A stretch of DNA of 64,000 nucleotides, from NCBI GenBank assembly GCA_033763775.1, contig JANRJW010000013.1:1-64000 (forward strand), given 5' to 3'. The DNA comes from JAJTHB01 sp033763775 (lineage in GTDB: Bacteria; Pseudomonadota; Alphaproteobacteria; Rickettsiales; SXRF01). Made by a program: the position numbers and the translations under genes. The notes beneath the pieces were generated by a model, which was given only the letters and a program-made list of their open reading frames with translations, was not told the DNA's origin and did no database searches. Position 1 is the stretch's first letter. The number at the start of each line of letters is the position of its first letter. Shown in pieces: positions 1-9,682 of this stretch.

Positions 1-258
1 CTGCCGCTCGAGAAGTTCGGGCGCGCGATACAGGCTTTCCTGGCGAGCGATGCGGAGCCGGTCATTGTGGCGGACTGGCCGGAAGACCTGATGCACCTGA
101 TGCAATGCCTGATCATCGCGCCGGGGCAGATGGTGCGCATCCCGGACCTGTCGCTGCGTCTGGTGCAGACCTCTGCCTACCCGACCGACATGGGAGAGGC
201 TGTGCAGCACACTGCGCTATGGGATGCCCGGGCGCTGAGGCACGCCCTGACGGGCTGA
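1..258 (+). CDS. C-terminal part of a probable DEDDh 3'-5' exonuclease (partial)
   Basis: The reading frame is open from the first base, so the gene starts upstream and only its last 85 residues are visible. The fragment ends with a histidine motif, H-T-A-L-W-D followed by ARALRHAL. This fits the HxAxxD signature at the end of DEDDh-type (RNase T/ExoIII-like) exonuclease domains, and an acidic stretch DWPEDLMHL lies before it. A short exoribonuclease-type protein is the best guess, but the first catalytic DxE motif is outside the window, so substrate and activity are unknown. Base composition is clearly richer in GC than the AT-rich DNA just right of the tRNA. A tRNA-Pro gene follows 81 bases later. 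Confidence 0.45.
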   Translation: MPLEKFGRAIQAFLASDAEPVIVADWPEDLMHLMQCLIIAPGQMVRIPDLSLRLVQTSAYPTDMGEAVQHTALWDARALRHALTG

Positions 259-298
259 CGCCGCTCAGAAAGGGCCGTGGAGAGCGGGATTATCCCGG

Positions 299-327
299 TT
301 GCAGCCGCGAGGGGCATTGCCTATACA
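299..327 (+). promoter_or_regulatory. Sigma-70-type promoter of tRNA-Pro
   Basis: TTGCAG at 299 and TATACA at 322 are separated by exactly 17 bases. The expected start of transcription is near 334, a few bases before the mature 5' end of the tRNA at 339. Position and spacing fit a stable-RNA promoter. Confidence 0.5.
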
Positions 328-338
328 GCCCGTTCGGT

Positions 339-416
339 CGGAGCGTGGCGCAGCCCGGTTAGCGCACCAGTCTGGGGGACTGGGGGTCGGAGGTTCGAAT
401 CCTCTCGCTCCGACCA
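339..416 (+). tRNA. tRNA-Pro (anticodon GGG)
   Basis: The acceptor stem pairs CGGAGCG (339-345) with CGCTCCG (406-412), followed by the discriminator A and an encoded CCA. The anticodon stem CCAGT/ACTGG encloses the loop CTGGGGG, giving anticodon GGG for proline. The T arm carries GGTTCGAATCC. All four arms can be drawn. The AT-rich stretch after it (417-543) holds a weak GCAC/GTGC hairpin at 493-514 followed by two T runs, which may end the transcript; no gene is seen there. Confidence 0.95.
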
Positions 417-543
417 TCTATTAATCAAGTAAGCCTTGCGGTAGCGAAAAGTGCTTCACACAGCTACATTATAAAAATCAGGACAGAGGATGGCACGCCC
501 TGCGTCGTCAGTGCGGCTTTTTACGATTTTTTTTTAACTAAGC

Positions 544-2424
544 CTACTTTCGCTCAATGATGCGTGTTGTATTGAAATAAATCCTGCTGATCAGCGGCCT
601 GCCTTCTGCCGAGCGATGAAGTAGCCCAAGCTCGTTTTCCGACACCAGTATTCTGGCCAGATTGAGATTGATATCATCCTCCAACACATCTTCCGGGAGA
701 GACTTGTAACGTGCGGAAAGTTCAATTGCTTCAATCGCCTGCGCGGCGACTGGTGGTGTGAGGCTATCTGCGGATGCGGCATAGCCGATATCGACTGCAA
801 GATAAATTTTATCTCTTAAGTCCACTGGCGGGTGCACACGAATAATGATTTTTTTCTCCGCCGCACTATCAAAATAATGCTGCAGCAGGTTTGAGAAAAG
901 CTGCTGCAGACGGAACTCGTTCATGAGCAGCTGTGGCGGATTAGCGGGAATATCCGTATCGATATGCACAGAGCGATGTTGCAACCTATTGAGCACAGAT
1001 TGCATGGCCTGCTCTATCGCATGCTCAATCTCGCAAGCGGTTTCCGCGCGGCTGACATAATTGGTGTGGGCTTTAGAAAACGCGATCAGATCGCTAAGTT
1101 CGCTCATCAGGTGTTGCCCCTGATGATGCATGTCGTGGGCAAACTGACGGTAGCGGCGGTTTTCTATCGGGCCATAGATTTGATCTTTCATTGCTTGCGC
1201 ACTGGAAAGAATCACCGATAGCGGCGTGCGCAGCTTTTCGCAGAGATAACTCAAAAATTCGGAATGGCTGTGCTGCTGCATTTCGAGCAGCTGCTTGTGT
1301 TGACGAAGTTTGAAAAGCTTGTTGCGCATTTCATCTTCGATACGGCCAAGTTCGGCGGTGTAGTTGCCGATACTTGCGATTTCTGTCGCTAGAGATTCGA
1401 TCTCCTGCGAACCGCTGCGAACAAGCGCCGGCATAGGTCGGCCTTTGGAAATTTCCGCCGCAGCCTCAGACAACGCCTGCACCGGCCGGATCATCCGTGC
1501 GCGCATAATCCACAGAAACAAAACAAAGAAAACGGCAAATCCCAATACTTGTAACAGACGCGACCAAAGCTGAGCGCGCACACTCTCATCCTGCAGCTGG
1601 GAATCGTAGCCCAAAAGGATGATAAAAGGATAATCGCGCACCACGCGATAGTAAGTATAAAGGCTGGAGCCAATAAACAAGTTGCCCCGCCCGATAATGC
1701 CGGACTCAGAAACCGACAGATTGCTGCTCAGGAGCTTTCTTGCCGGAAAATGATTCAGTACAAACTGTTTTTCCTCCGCTACTTCCGTGAGTGGCACCAG
1801 ATCCTTACTGATAATTGCAAAGCTGGTGCCTTCATGATGAATGATGGCTTCAATCTCGCTACTGATACGATCAATATCAAGGCTAACCACGACACTACCG
1901 ATAAATTTACCGGTATAATCCGTGATACCCATGGATACGGGAATCACCCAGCGCCCTGACACACGGCCATCGATAGGATCACCCACCTGTAGCTGCCAGG
2001 GCTGGTTTTCTGACATGACCACATAGTCACGATCCGATACATCAACAGGCTGTTCAAGCACGCCGCGATTGCTGCTGACAATGACGCTACGTGAGGGGCT
2101 GATAAAGGAAAAGGCTGAAAAAATGCCATCCTGATTTTCATAGGTTTTGAGGATGGCAGCAAGCGAATGTGATGGTAATTTATCGCCCAGTGTTAACTGG
2201 CGTCCCACCGCAGTTAAAAGGTAGCCTGTATGGCTGATATCGCGCTTGAGGATATACTCTACTCGAGCGGATTCTTCTTCCAGCAGGCGGGTGACTTTAG
2301 AGCTATGCTGGAGATAGGTGCTGTAACTCACCCATAGTGAGATAAGAAAAAGTACAAATAGGATGGCCGCCGCCAGCAGGGCAAAGTCGCGTGAAAGCGA
2401 AGGTTGTGTCCAAGGCGTTTTCAT
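544..2424 (-). CDS. Membrane sensor protein with inactive histidine-kinase core (pseudo-kinase)
   Basis: A 626-residue membrane protein. A first membrane segment (about 14-34) is followed by a large outside domain of the double-Cache type (about 40-280), a second membrane segment (about 287-307), a HAMP-like linker and a HisKA-like dimerisation helix. The helix keeps KLRTP at 397-401, but the position of the phosphorylated histidine (SHELRTP in active enzymes) is Glu396. The ATPase half is also worn: the second Asn of the N box is His516, the DxGxG box reads DIGYA at 545-549, and the glycine-rich G2 box is not recognisable. The family normally phosphorylates a response regulator. This copy probably cannot phosphorylate itself and may act as a receptor or scaffold. 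It starts 36 bases after the last of three membrane-protein genes and is probably in their operon. No response regulator is nearby. Confidence 0.8.
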   Translation of the reverse strand: MKTPWTQPSLSRDFALLAAAILFVLFLISLWVSYSTYLQHSSKVTRLLEEESARVEYILKRDISHTGYLLTAVGRQLTLGDKLPSHSLAAILKTYENQDGIFSAFSFISPSRSVIVSSNRGVLEQPVDVSDRDYVVMSENQPWQLQVGDPIDGRVSGRWVIPVSMGITDYTGKFIGSVVVSLDIDRISSEIEAIIHHEGTSFAIISKDLVPLTEVAEEKQFVLNHFPARKLLSSNLSVSESGIIGRGNLFIGSSLYTYYRVVRDYPFIILLGYDSQLQDESVRAQLWSRLLQVLGFAVFFVLFLWIMRARMIRPVQALSEAAAEISKGRPMPALVRSGSQEIESLATEIASIGNYTAELGRIEDEMRNKLFKLRQHKQLLEMQQHSHSEFLSYLCEKLRTPLSVILSSAQAMKDQIYGPIENRRYRQFAHDMHHQGQHLMSELSDLIAFSKAHTNYVSRAETACEIEHAIEQAMQSVLNRLQHRSVHIDTDIPANPPQLLMNEFRLQQLFSNLLQHYFDSAAEKKIIIRVHPPVDLRDKIYLAVDIGYAASADSLTPPVAAQAIEAIELSARYKSLPEDVLEDDINLNLARILVSENELGLLHRSAEGRPLISRIYFNTTRIIERK

Positions 2425-2460
2425 GGCTGAACTATAAGGGATTGCCAGCCGATTGGCAAA

Positions 2461-3495
2461 TTATAGCGCGTGAGAAAGGCTGGCCGCCACTGCGCCTTGT
2501 TGCTGGATACGTCCAGCAAACGAAGCATCATCACGGTTGATGGCGCTGCTAAACGGGCGTTTTGGGGCGGGTTCGCATGAGTCGTTCAGAATTGCGTTTT
2601 GCGGCGCTTCATTTGTTTTTGGCTCGCTCGATGCGTGTGACGCATGCATTTTATCCATGCGCTTTTTAGCTGAAAATCGGCTGATGGTATTCCAAACGAT
2701 AATGGCGGCCGAGGTGGCAAATAAATCCAGTGCCGCCACTTTGCCAAAACGATAGACACCGTTTTTCTCAAGATGCGCAGGAATTTTTTCACTCAGAGGC
2801 AGGGCAGCAATCTGCTTGGCTTCCTGACCAACACCGGGCAACGAACAAACCAGTTTACGTGAAAAACCATCCTCATATTTTGCGAAATAAGAGCGGCCAG
2901 AGGCATCTTTATCTGCAATGCTATCCGCTGCCGTCAGCGCAGAAAACACGGTCAGCCATGCCATGACACGGCCTTTAATCACATCATACCAGTTCTGTTT
3001 CGGCAGGTCTTTCAGGCGCTCATGCGCTATTTCTTCCTCGCCGGGCTTGCCGATGGTGCGGTTGAAGAAATTGGCAATCGATTCGCGCCCGTTTTCCAGC
3101 CATTTGATAATTGGCATAAAAAAATTACCGCCCCATGAGAGAATCATGGTGCTGGCCGCTGCCTTGCTGACAATTTCCCCGGCTTTGCCAGATTCTGCCA
3201 GAGGTTTGAAGCTGCGCGTCAGCCATTGCTGAAATGATTTCAGAAAATTCGGCATACCGAGAATTTTATCGCCGCCATGAACTGGATCCGCTTTGAAAGC
3301 GAGCACGGCAGTGGCGGCGAGAATAAAAACTTTACCTGTTAGAAACTGCACCACATCATAGGCGCGCTCACCGGTTGTTTTTCGGCTCGTATCCAGAGGT
3401 TTGTCGGAAGCGGCAATGGTGTCAGTCGGCGCTTCCTTCCTTGCGCTTTCTGCGCTGGCCTGTGAGGTTGGTGATGTGGCCAGCTGTGTCATCAC
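2461..3495 (-). CDS. Membrane protein of unknown function, paralog C of a three-gene cluster
   Basis: A 344-residue protein that I do not recognise. It has about four hydrophobic stretches (starting KVFILAATAVLAF, TMILSWGGNFFMPII, GRVMAWLTVFSAL and LDLFATSAAIIVW) and a polar, Ser/Asn-rich C-terminal tail likely to be disordered. The segment PKQNWYDVIKGRVMAW matches PKQSWKSLLIGRAAAV in the next gene upstream and PKETWWNLIRARLVAL in the first gene. A charged ENGRES-type motif about 40 residues before it is also shared. Its ATG overlaps the stop of paralog B by four bases (ATGA), so the two are translationally coupled. No signal peptide, enzyme motif or known domain is visible. Confidence 0.75.
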   Translation of the reverse strand: MMTQLATSPTSQASAESARKEAPTDTIAASDKPLDTSRKTTGERAYDVVQFLTGKVFILAATAVLAFKADPVHGGDKILGMPNFLKSFQQWLTRSFKPLAESGKAGEIVSKAAASTMILSWGGNFFMPIIKWLENGRESIANFFNRTIGKPGEEEIAHERLKDLPKQNWYDVIKGRVMAWLTVFSALTAADSIADKDASGRSYFAKYEDGFSRKLVCSLPGVGQEAKQIAALPLSEKIPAHLEKNGVYRFGKVAALDLFATSAAIIVWNTISRFSAKKRMDKMHASHASSEPKTNEAPQNAILNDSCEPAPKRPFSSAINRDDASFAGRIQQQGAVAASLSHAL

Positions 3496-4472
3496 GCCCC
3501 CAGCTGCATCGGCTGTTCGCTGGCGCGGCTTGCTAGCTCCTGAAAGTTTTTTCGTGGCGTGATGCCGCGTAGCTTATCGGATTTTAGCACCACGGTATCT
3601 TTTTCCTGTGCCAGAGGCTGTGATTCTGGAGTTTCTGCCTCAGCACTAGCCAGCTGAGCTTCTGATTTCTTGCACTTGGCCGGGCTTTGAACTTCCGGTT
3701 TTTTACCGGCAGTGAATTTACTCACCACCTCCAGCACCATGGAGGAAATGGCGGTGTAAATCGTCTCGATGCTGAAAATACGTGCATAACGGCGGAAGCG
3801 GTTATCTTCAAACTTTGCGCTGAGATCACCCATCATTCTTTTAAGGATGGAGTTTGGTTTATCGCCAAGCATCTTATCGAGTTTAACCGTACCACCCACG
3901 ACATGCGTCTCTGACCAGTCTTTGATGCGATCGGCAGTCGGAGCGGTAAAGAGCGTGTTGCTCATGATGAACATGTTGTTGATAACGGCTGCCGCGCGGC
4001 CAATCAGCAGGCTTTTCCATGATTGTTTCGGCTCACAGGCAATGGCATCCGCAACTTCCTGATCACGCGCTTTCAGCGCCTCGCCGTCCAGTTCACGACC
4101 TTTGAATTTATCAATCCAGTGGTTGAATGTTTCGCTGATTTCCGCCTTGCGATCGGTCATCATCTTCATCGGCAGAACCAGCAGCGTGCCGCCAATCAGC
4201 AGCGCGCCGATTTCAAGCATATTACCAGCTTGCTTGGCTTTGGAAATGATGCGCCCTTTATAGTCAACTTTTTCTGCTTTATAAAGAACGGACAGTTTTT
4301 CAGAAAGTGCGTTGTAGTGTTTTTTGCCGATGCCGTATTGCAGCTCATCAGCGATGATCATCGAGCTTACTTCATTCACTCCGAAGCCAATGCCCGTATA
4401 GACGATGCGATCAAATGCGACCTCGCCGGAGGATTGTTTTCTATCTTTGTTTTTTTTGCCAAAGCTGATCAT
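3492..4472 (-). CDS. Membrane protein of unknown function, paralog B of a three-gene cluster
   Basis: A 326-residue protein, unrecognised, with the same plan as its two neighbours: a charged N-terminus, hydrophobic stretches near GVNEVSSMIIADEL, LEIGALLIGGTLLVLPM, GRAAAVINNMFIMSNTLF and ETIYTAISSMVLEVV, and a long polar tail rich in Lys, Glu and Gln. It shares the PKQSWKSLLIGR motif with paralogs A and C, and a preceding helix with a charged motif (TDRKAEI here, ENHREGF in A). The gene begins two bases after the stop of paralog A and ends in a four-base overlap with paralog C, a tight operon arrangement. Function unknown. Confidence 0.75.
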   Translation of the reverse strand: MISFGKKNKDRKQSSGEVAFDRIVYTGIGFGVNEVSSMIIADELQYGIGKKHYNALSEKLSVLYKAEKVDYKGRIISKAKQAGNMLEIGALLIGGTLLVLPMKMMTDRKAEISETFNHWIDKFKGRELDGEALKARDQEVADAIACEPKQSWKSLLIGRAAAVINNMFIMSNTLFTAPTADRIKDWSETHVVGGTVKLDKMLGDKPNSILKRMMGDLSAKFEDNRFRRYARIFSIETIYTAISSMVLEVVSKFTAGKKPEVQSPAKCKKSEAQLASAEAETPESQPLAQEKDTVVLKSDKLRGITPRKNFQELASRASEQPMQLGA

Positions 4473-4474
4473 AG

Positions 4475-5983
4475 TTACATACCCATCTGCAGTGCGTGCT
4501 GGTCAGGGGAGCTAACCAATTTTTCTGTGAAATTTTGAGCAGGCTTGCGCAGCGGTTGCTTTTTTACAGCTGCAGAATGTTTATCCGCATGACGCGGCGG
4601 GTGATCGCAGGACTCCTGTTCTTTTTTGTGCAGTGATTCCAGCGGCGACAGCGTATCAGAAATCACAGCAGCACCAGGCACCACCGACACTTCACCGGAA
4701 TAGTTTTTGTCATGACAATCGCCATCATGGCCTTTTTTCTTGAGACCGACATGCGACAGCAGCTTATGTGCAGGCGGCCATTTCGTTGCCGCATAGATGA
4801 CGATCGAAAGAATCGTGGTTAGAAAAAATTCTTTGGTAATAAACATTCTAGCCTGTTCAGCAAACACCGCGCGTTCAACGGTTCTTAGTCCGCCGTGTTC
4901 CAGTATCTCTTTTTCGATGTGGGCGATCTTGCCGCGATTAATGTGGGTTAGTTCTGTGTCATGATGATTTAGTTTGATTTCATTATTGAGCTTTTTTATT
5001 TTATCGGACTTATCTTTAATAAATTGTGGAGCGTTAATGATCTCCAGTATGTCTTCGCGCGTCTCATCCTGAATAGCCGAAAGCCTTACTTTGTTGCCTG
5101 ATAAAATCTTGGCAATCCATGCGCTGGATCTTTCACCGAAGCGTTCATAGATCTTGTCACCGAGCTTCCAGCCAAATTCCGTATCAATATTTTTATACAT
5201 GCCGGACTTGTTTTGAATTTTATGGTTGTGACGCAGAATACTGTCGACATTATCGCGTACCTGATCAATACCAAACACAACAACCAGCGCCACAAGCCGC
5301 GCGCGAATCAGGTTCCACCATGTTTCTTTTGGCTCATCACCCGGTTTGAGTGCAGCGGCCTGCTTTTCTTCGGGTGTGCGGTTGGGATGAAGCCAGTTAT
5401 CCACCTTGTTCAGGAAACCTTCGCGGTGATTTTCTAAATACCAAACTGGCGCAAGCGCGAGAAAGCCAGCAATACACATAAAGGCGACTTCAATTGCAGA
5501 GCGTCGGGATTTTGCTGCGCGCCAGTTTATCTCCGCTGTTTTTTCTGCTTGTGTTAGATTCTTGAGGCCTTTGTCCAGTTCCACACCACAGAGTTTGAAG
5601 GCGCCGTTCACGGCCTTTCCGGGCAGCGACAGAACAAAAGAGATGGCTTTTCCAATATCATGTTCCGCCAGCTTTTCTTTCATCCAATCGGCTTGCTTGG
5701 TGGTGGAAAGCACAAAGGTAATAAATACCGAAGCAACGTTATTAAACACCTGATGCAGGCCGCCGAAATTCACAAGGTGGAAGGCAATACGCGCACCTTT
5801 TTTCTCAAAGCGGTTTTCGTGCAGCTGTTTCAGGTGTTGTTCTTTGGCTTGTTCGGCGGCGCTGGGCTTGGGGGCTTCCGGCGAATTCATGGTTGCAGGG
5901 CTTGCTGCAGCGGCGGATATAGCTTCCGCTGATTCTTCGTTTTTCTTATTATTTTCAATGACTAAAGGTTTCATTTTATCCAT
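4475..5983 (-). CDS. Membrane protein of unknown function, paralog A of a three-gene cluster
   Basis: The ATG at 5983 gives 502 residues and has AGGA just upstream. The longer open frame from a GTG at 6013 has no good ribosome site. The N-terminal 55 residues are Ala/Glu/Pro-rich and probably disordered. Hydrophobic stretches follow near ASVFITFVLS, AIEVAFMCIAGFLALAPVWYL, RLVALVVVFGI and FFLTTILSIVIYAA. Between the last two lies a Lys/Glu/His-rich, probably coiled-coil region (about 270-370) absent from the shorter paralogs. The shared motif is PKETWWNLIRAR. The tail is again polar and His/Lys-rich. This is the first gene of the operon; its promoter must lie in the 130 bases between it and the groEL terminator, but I cannot assign boxes. 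Confidence 0.75.
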   Translation of the reverse strand: MDKMKPLVIENNKKNEESAEAISAAAASPATMNSPEAPKPSAAEQAKEQHLKQLHENRFEKKGARIAFHLVNFGGLHQVFNNVASVFITFVLSTTKQADWMKEKLAEHDIGKAISFVLSLPGKAVNGAFKLCGVELDKGLKNLTQAEKTAEINWRAAKSRRSAIEVAFMCIAGFLALAPVWYLENHREGFLNKVDNWLHPNRTPEEKQAAALKPGDEPKETWWNLIRARLVALVVVFGIDQVRDNVDSILRHNHKIQNKSGMYKNIDTEFGWKLGDKIYERFGERSSAWIAKILSGNKVRLSAIQDETREDILEIINAPQFIKDKSDKIKKLNNEIKLNHHDTELTHINRGKIAHIEKEILEHGGLRTVERAVFAEQARMFITKEFFLTTILSIVIYAATKWPPAHKLLSHVGLKKKGHDGDCHDKNYSGEVSVVPGAAVISDTLSPLESLHKKEQESCDHPPRHADKHSAAVKKQPLRKPAQNFTEKLVSSPDQHALQMGM

Positions 5984-6113
5984 TGTTCCTGTGGCGGTGC
6001 AACATATCCACACCTTTCCACCATTTCAATCTAGCACAAAAGACTTTGAAATAATGTGAAGTTTCCATGACAAAACCGCTAATGAAGCTTAAAAAATGAA
6101 GCGAAACTGTCAT

Positions 6114-6147
6114 AAAAAAAGGCTGCGGTGGTCGCCGCAGCCTTTTT
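6114..6147 (-). terminator. Rho-independent terminator of groESL
   Basis: A perfect eight-base stem, GGCTGCGG (6121-6128) with CCGCAGCC (6135-6142), encloses a six-base loop. Seven A residues lie on its left and five T residues on its right. Read on the minus strand it gives a hairpin followed by seven T, 25 bases after the groEL stop. It separates groEL from the three-paralog operon downstream and could work in both directions. Confidence 0.9.
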
Positions 6148-6171
6148 ATTATTGTAGTACGGTAGGTTGGA

Positions 6172-7824
<1,653 letters not shown>

Positions 7825-7854
7825 GTTATTCTCCTTTTATTTGTATCTAAAAAA

Positions 7855-8169
7855 TTAAGCTGCTTTTTTCTTGCTGCTGGTCTGCTCGATGGTGCCGATC
7901 ACGTCCGACTCCTTGAGCACTTTATACTCTTTGCCATCGACTTTAATGTCGCTGCCAGCCCACTGGGTGAAGAGCACAATATCGCCCACTTCCAGATCCA
8001 TCGGGATGCGCTTGCCATTTTCGTCTTTCGCGCCGGGACCCACAGCCAGAACTTTACCCTGACGTGGTTTTTCTTTTGCAGTATCCGGAATGATGATACC
8101 GCCAGCGGTTTTATCTTCCTGCTCAAGCGCTTCGACCACGATACGGTCGCCAAGTGGTTTAATGTTCAT
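7855..8169 (-). CDS. groES: Co-chaperonin GroES (10 kDa)
   Basis: The product has 104 residues beginning MNIKPLGDRIVVEALE. The open frame extends five codons further to a TTG, but GGGAG, the ribosome site, lies inside that extension, so the ATG at 8169 is chosen. The mobile-loop region carries GGIIIPDTAKEKP and the body VGDIVLFTQWAGSDIKVDGKEY, all typical. GroES forms the seven-membered lid of the GroEL chamber. The Lys-rich tail (SSKKKAA) is a small lineage-specific extension. Confidence 0.97.
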   Translation of the reverse strand: MNIKPLGDRIVVEALEQEDKTAGGIIIPDTAKEKPRQGKVLAVGPGAKDENGKRIPMDLEVGDIVLFTQWAGSDIKVDGKEYKVLKESDVIGTIEQTSSKKKAA

Positions 8170-8212
8170 AATGTGAACTCCCAAAATAAGTTAAACATAA
8201 GGAAATTTCTGA

Positions 8213-8232
8213 TTAGCCAGCATCGCGGCTAA
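8213..8232. promoter_or_regulatory. Small inverted repeat in the groES leader
   Basis: TTAGCC (8213-8218) is matched by GGCTAA (8227-8232) across an eight-base spacer, between the groES promoter and its start codon. It recalls the outer ends of the HrcA operator CIRCE (TTAGCACTC-N9-GAGTGCTAA), but the inner bases and the spacing do not fit. It may be an operator or a short mRNA hairpin. Confidence 0.3.
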
Positions 8233-8245
8233 ATTTGTATGGCAG

Positions 8246-8273
8246 ATATAGAGGTGTTCGATTAGGTTTCAAG
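8246..8273 (-). promoter_or_regulatory. Heat-shock (RpoH-type) promoter of groESL
   Basis: On the minus strand CTTGAAA is followed, 18 bases after CTTG, by CTATAT. This agrees with the alphaproteobacterial sigma-32 pattern CTTG-N17/18-CYTATNT. It lies about 80 bases upstream of the groES ATG, and no CIRCE element is found. Heat control by RpoH rather than HrcA is therefore inferred. Confidence 0.55.
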
Positions 8274-8299
8274 GCCTGATTCCTGTTTTTTGTAAAAAA

Positions 8300-8959
8300 A
8301 TGTCAGAACCACAGAAAAACTGCGATTTTTGCCCGCGCCTGGATGAATTCAGGCGAAAAAACCAGCAAGACTATCCCCATTTTTTTAATGCGCCGGTGCC
8401 GGCGTTTGGTGATCTGAATGCGAGGCTGCTGATTGTCGGGCTGGCACCCGGTCTGCAGGGGGCAAATGCCACCGGCCGCCCATTCACGGGGGACTATGCC
8501 GGTGATGTGCTCTACGCGGCGCTTCTGAAAAATGGCTTTGCTGAAGGGGCGTATCAAAGCCCGAGAGGAATGGCTATTTCAGGAACTTATCGGGATGGGC
8601 TGACGCTGGTTGATTGCCGCATTACTAATGCTGTGCGCTGCGTTCCCCCGGAAAATAAGCCGGAGCTTAGGGAAATTCGCCAGTGTAATGGCTTTTTAAA
8701 GCAGGAAATCGCCGCGATGCCAAACCTTAGGGTTATTCTTTCGCTGGGGCTTATCTCGCACAATGCGGTGCTGACGGCGCTGGGCAAAAAAGCCAAAGAT
8801 GCAACATTTGCCCACGGGGCGGTGCATAGGCTTAAGGATTCAGCCGCAGGGCTTCACTTAATCAACAGCTATCACTGCTCACGCTACAACATCAACACTG
8901 GCAGGCTCACAGAAGCGATGTTTGACCACGTGATGCAGCAGATAAAACAACTTATCTGA
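8300..8959 (+). CDS. Uracil-DNA glycosylase, family 5 (UdgB type)
   Basis: A 219-residue protein that removes uracil, and in this family other deaminated bases, from DNA. The active-site motif GLAPGLQGAN followed by TGRPFTGD is the family 5 signature, where the usual catalytic Asp/Asn of other families is replaced. Four cysteines for a 4Fe-4S cluster are visible: CDFC near the N-terminus, the Cys of AVRC and the Cys of RQCNGF. The C-terminal loop reads SYHCSRYNINTGRLT, where relatives usually have HPS; the Cys in place of Pro is unusual. It is transcribed away from groES, with its start 130 bases from the groES start. It ends in an eight-base overlap with the convergent next gene. Confidence 0.85.
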   Translation: MSEPQKNCDFCPRLDEFRRKNQQDYPHFFNAPVPAFGDLNARLLIVGLAPGLQGANATGRPFTGDYAGDVLYAALLKNGFAEGAYQSPRGMAISGTYRDGLTLVDCRITNAVRCVPPENKPELREIRQCNGFLKQEIAAMPNLRVILSLGLISHNAVLTALGKKAKDATFAHGAVHRLKDSAAGLHLINSYHCSRYNINTGRLTEAMFDHVMQQIKQLI

Positions 8960-9629
8960 ACGTATTATTAAACCACTCAATCGCACCGCCCGTTGCAGGG
9001 CCGGCAGCGCCCCCGGCGGTGCCGGTCACGGTATCAGCATAGCTCTGACCAGGTTTGCTGCCTTTGTGATTTTCTGTTCCATCCAGCGGCGAGGCGGGCT
9101 TGCCCGCGGCATCTGGTGCACCAATCCCGCCAATACCACCAATGGGCTGACCATCCGGCGCAGCGGCTGGCAGCGAAGGTGTGTCATGGTTGAGGCCGGG
9201 AAAGGGGTAGCCAGCAATCGTTCCCGCGCCTTCAAGCGCGCAGGTGAGGGCATCGTTTTTTTTCAGGCGGCACCAGCCATCGCTGCCAACGCGTTTGCAG
9301 GCAATGCCTTCCTGCTCGCCCTGATAGCCGCCGATGTTGTAGGTCTCGCTGTAGGGGCGGCAGGTGGCTTTGGATTTGCTGATAAACACCTCGCCTGCAG
9401 CAATCGCGCCCGAGGTGGTGTCCGATGTGCGCCATAAATGTGGCTCGGATGCGCTATGATGATCCATTAAGTGGTTAAATAGCTGGATATAATAATTTTT
9501 CTCTGGTGCAGAAAGCTCGCCCGGGCGCGGCGGTGCGACGACTACAATCTGCGATGCTTCAGTTTTAGGCTGGCTGCTGTAATACCAGATAAAACCGACA
9601 GCGACGATGAGAATGGCAAGGTATTTCAT
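8952..9629 (-). CDS. Secreted or membrane-anchored protein with a 17 kDa-antigen-like Cys domain
   Basis: A 225-residue protein with an N-terminal hydrophobic anchor (about residues 3-17, YLAILIVAVGFIWYY). After a Pro-rich linker comes a domain with the pattern C-R-x-Y-x-x-T-x-x-I-G-G then G-x-A-C. The same pattern occurs at the C-terminus of the surface lipoprotein at 38023-38541 (CREYTQTIVIGG and GTAC). The last third is rich in Gly, Ala and Pro and probably unstructured. It is probably a periplasmic or surface protein of the Rickettsia-type surface-antigen group, but the match is short and the function is unknown. The ATG is preceded by no clear ribosome site. Confidence 0.6.
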   Translation of the reverse strand: MKYLAILIVAVGFIWYYSSQPKTEASQIVVVAPPRPGELSAPEKNYYIQLFNHLMDHHSASEPHLWRTSDTTSGAIAAGEVFISKSKATCRPYSETYNIGGYQGEQEGIACKRVGSDGWCRLKKNDALTCALEGAGTIAGYPFPGLNHDTPSLPAAAPDGQPIGGIGGIGAPDAAGKPASPLDGTENHKGSKPGQSYADTVTGTAGGAAGPATGGAIEWFNNTFR

Positions 9630-9682
9630 AATGCTATTATAATCACTTGACCGCGCCTTGTCAGCAGCCTTATCTGAGCATT

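Noticed and set aside
1..416. Prophage or island boundary at tRNA-Pro
   Set aside because: The GC-rich exonuclease gene lies on the 5' side of the tRNA; integration usually leaves the element on the 3' side. No integrase, att duplication or further foreign gene is seen.
8184..8299. CIRCE (HrcA) operator ahead of groES
   Set aside because: The inverted repeat TTAGCC-N8-GGCTAA lacks the CACTC/GAGTG core and the nine-base spacing; the RpoH-like promoter explains heat control better.
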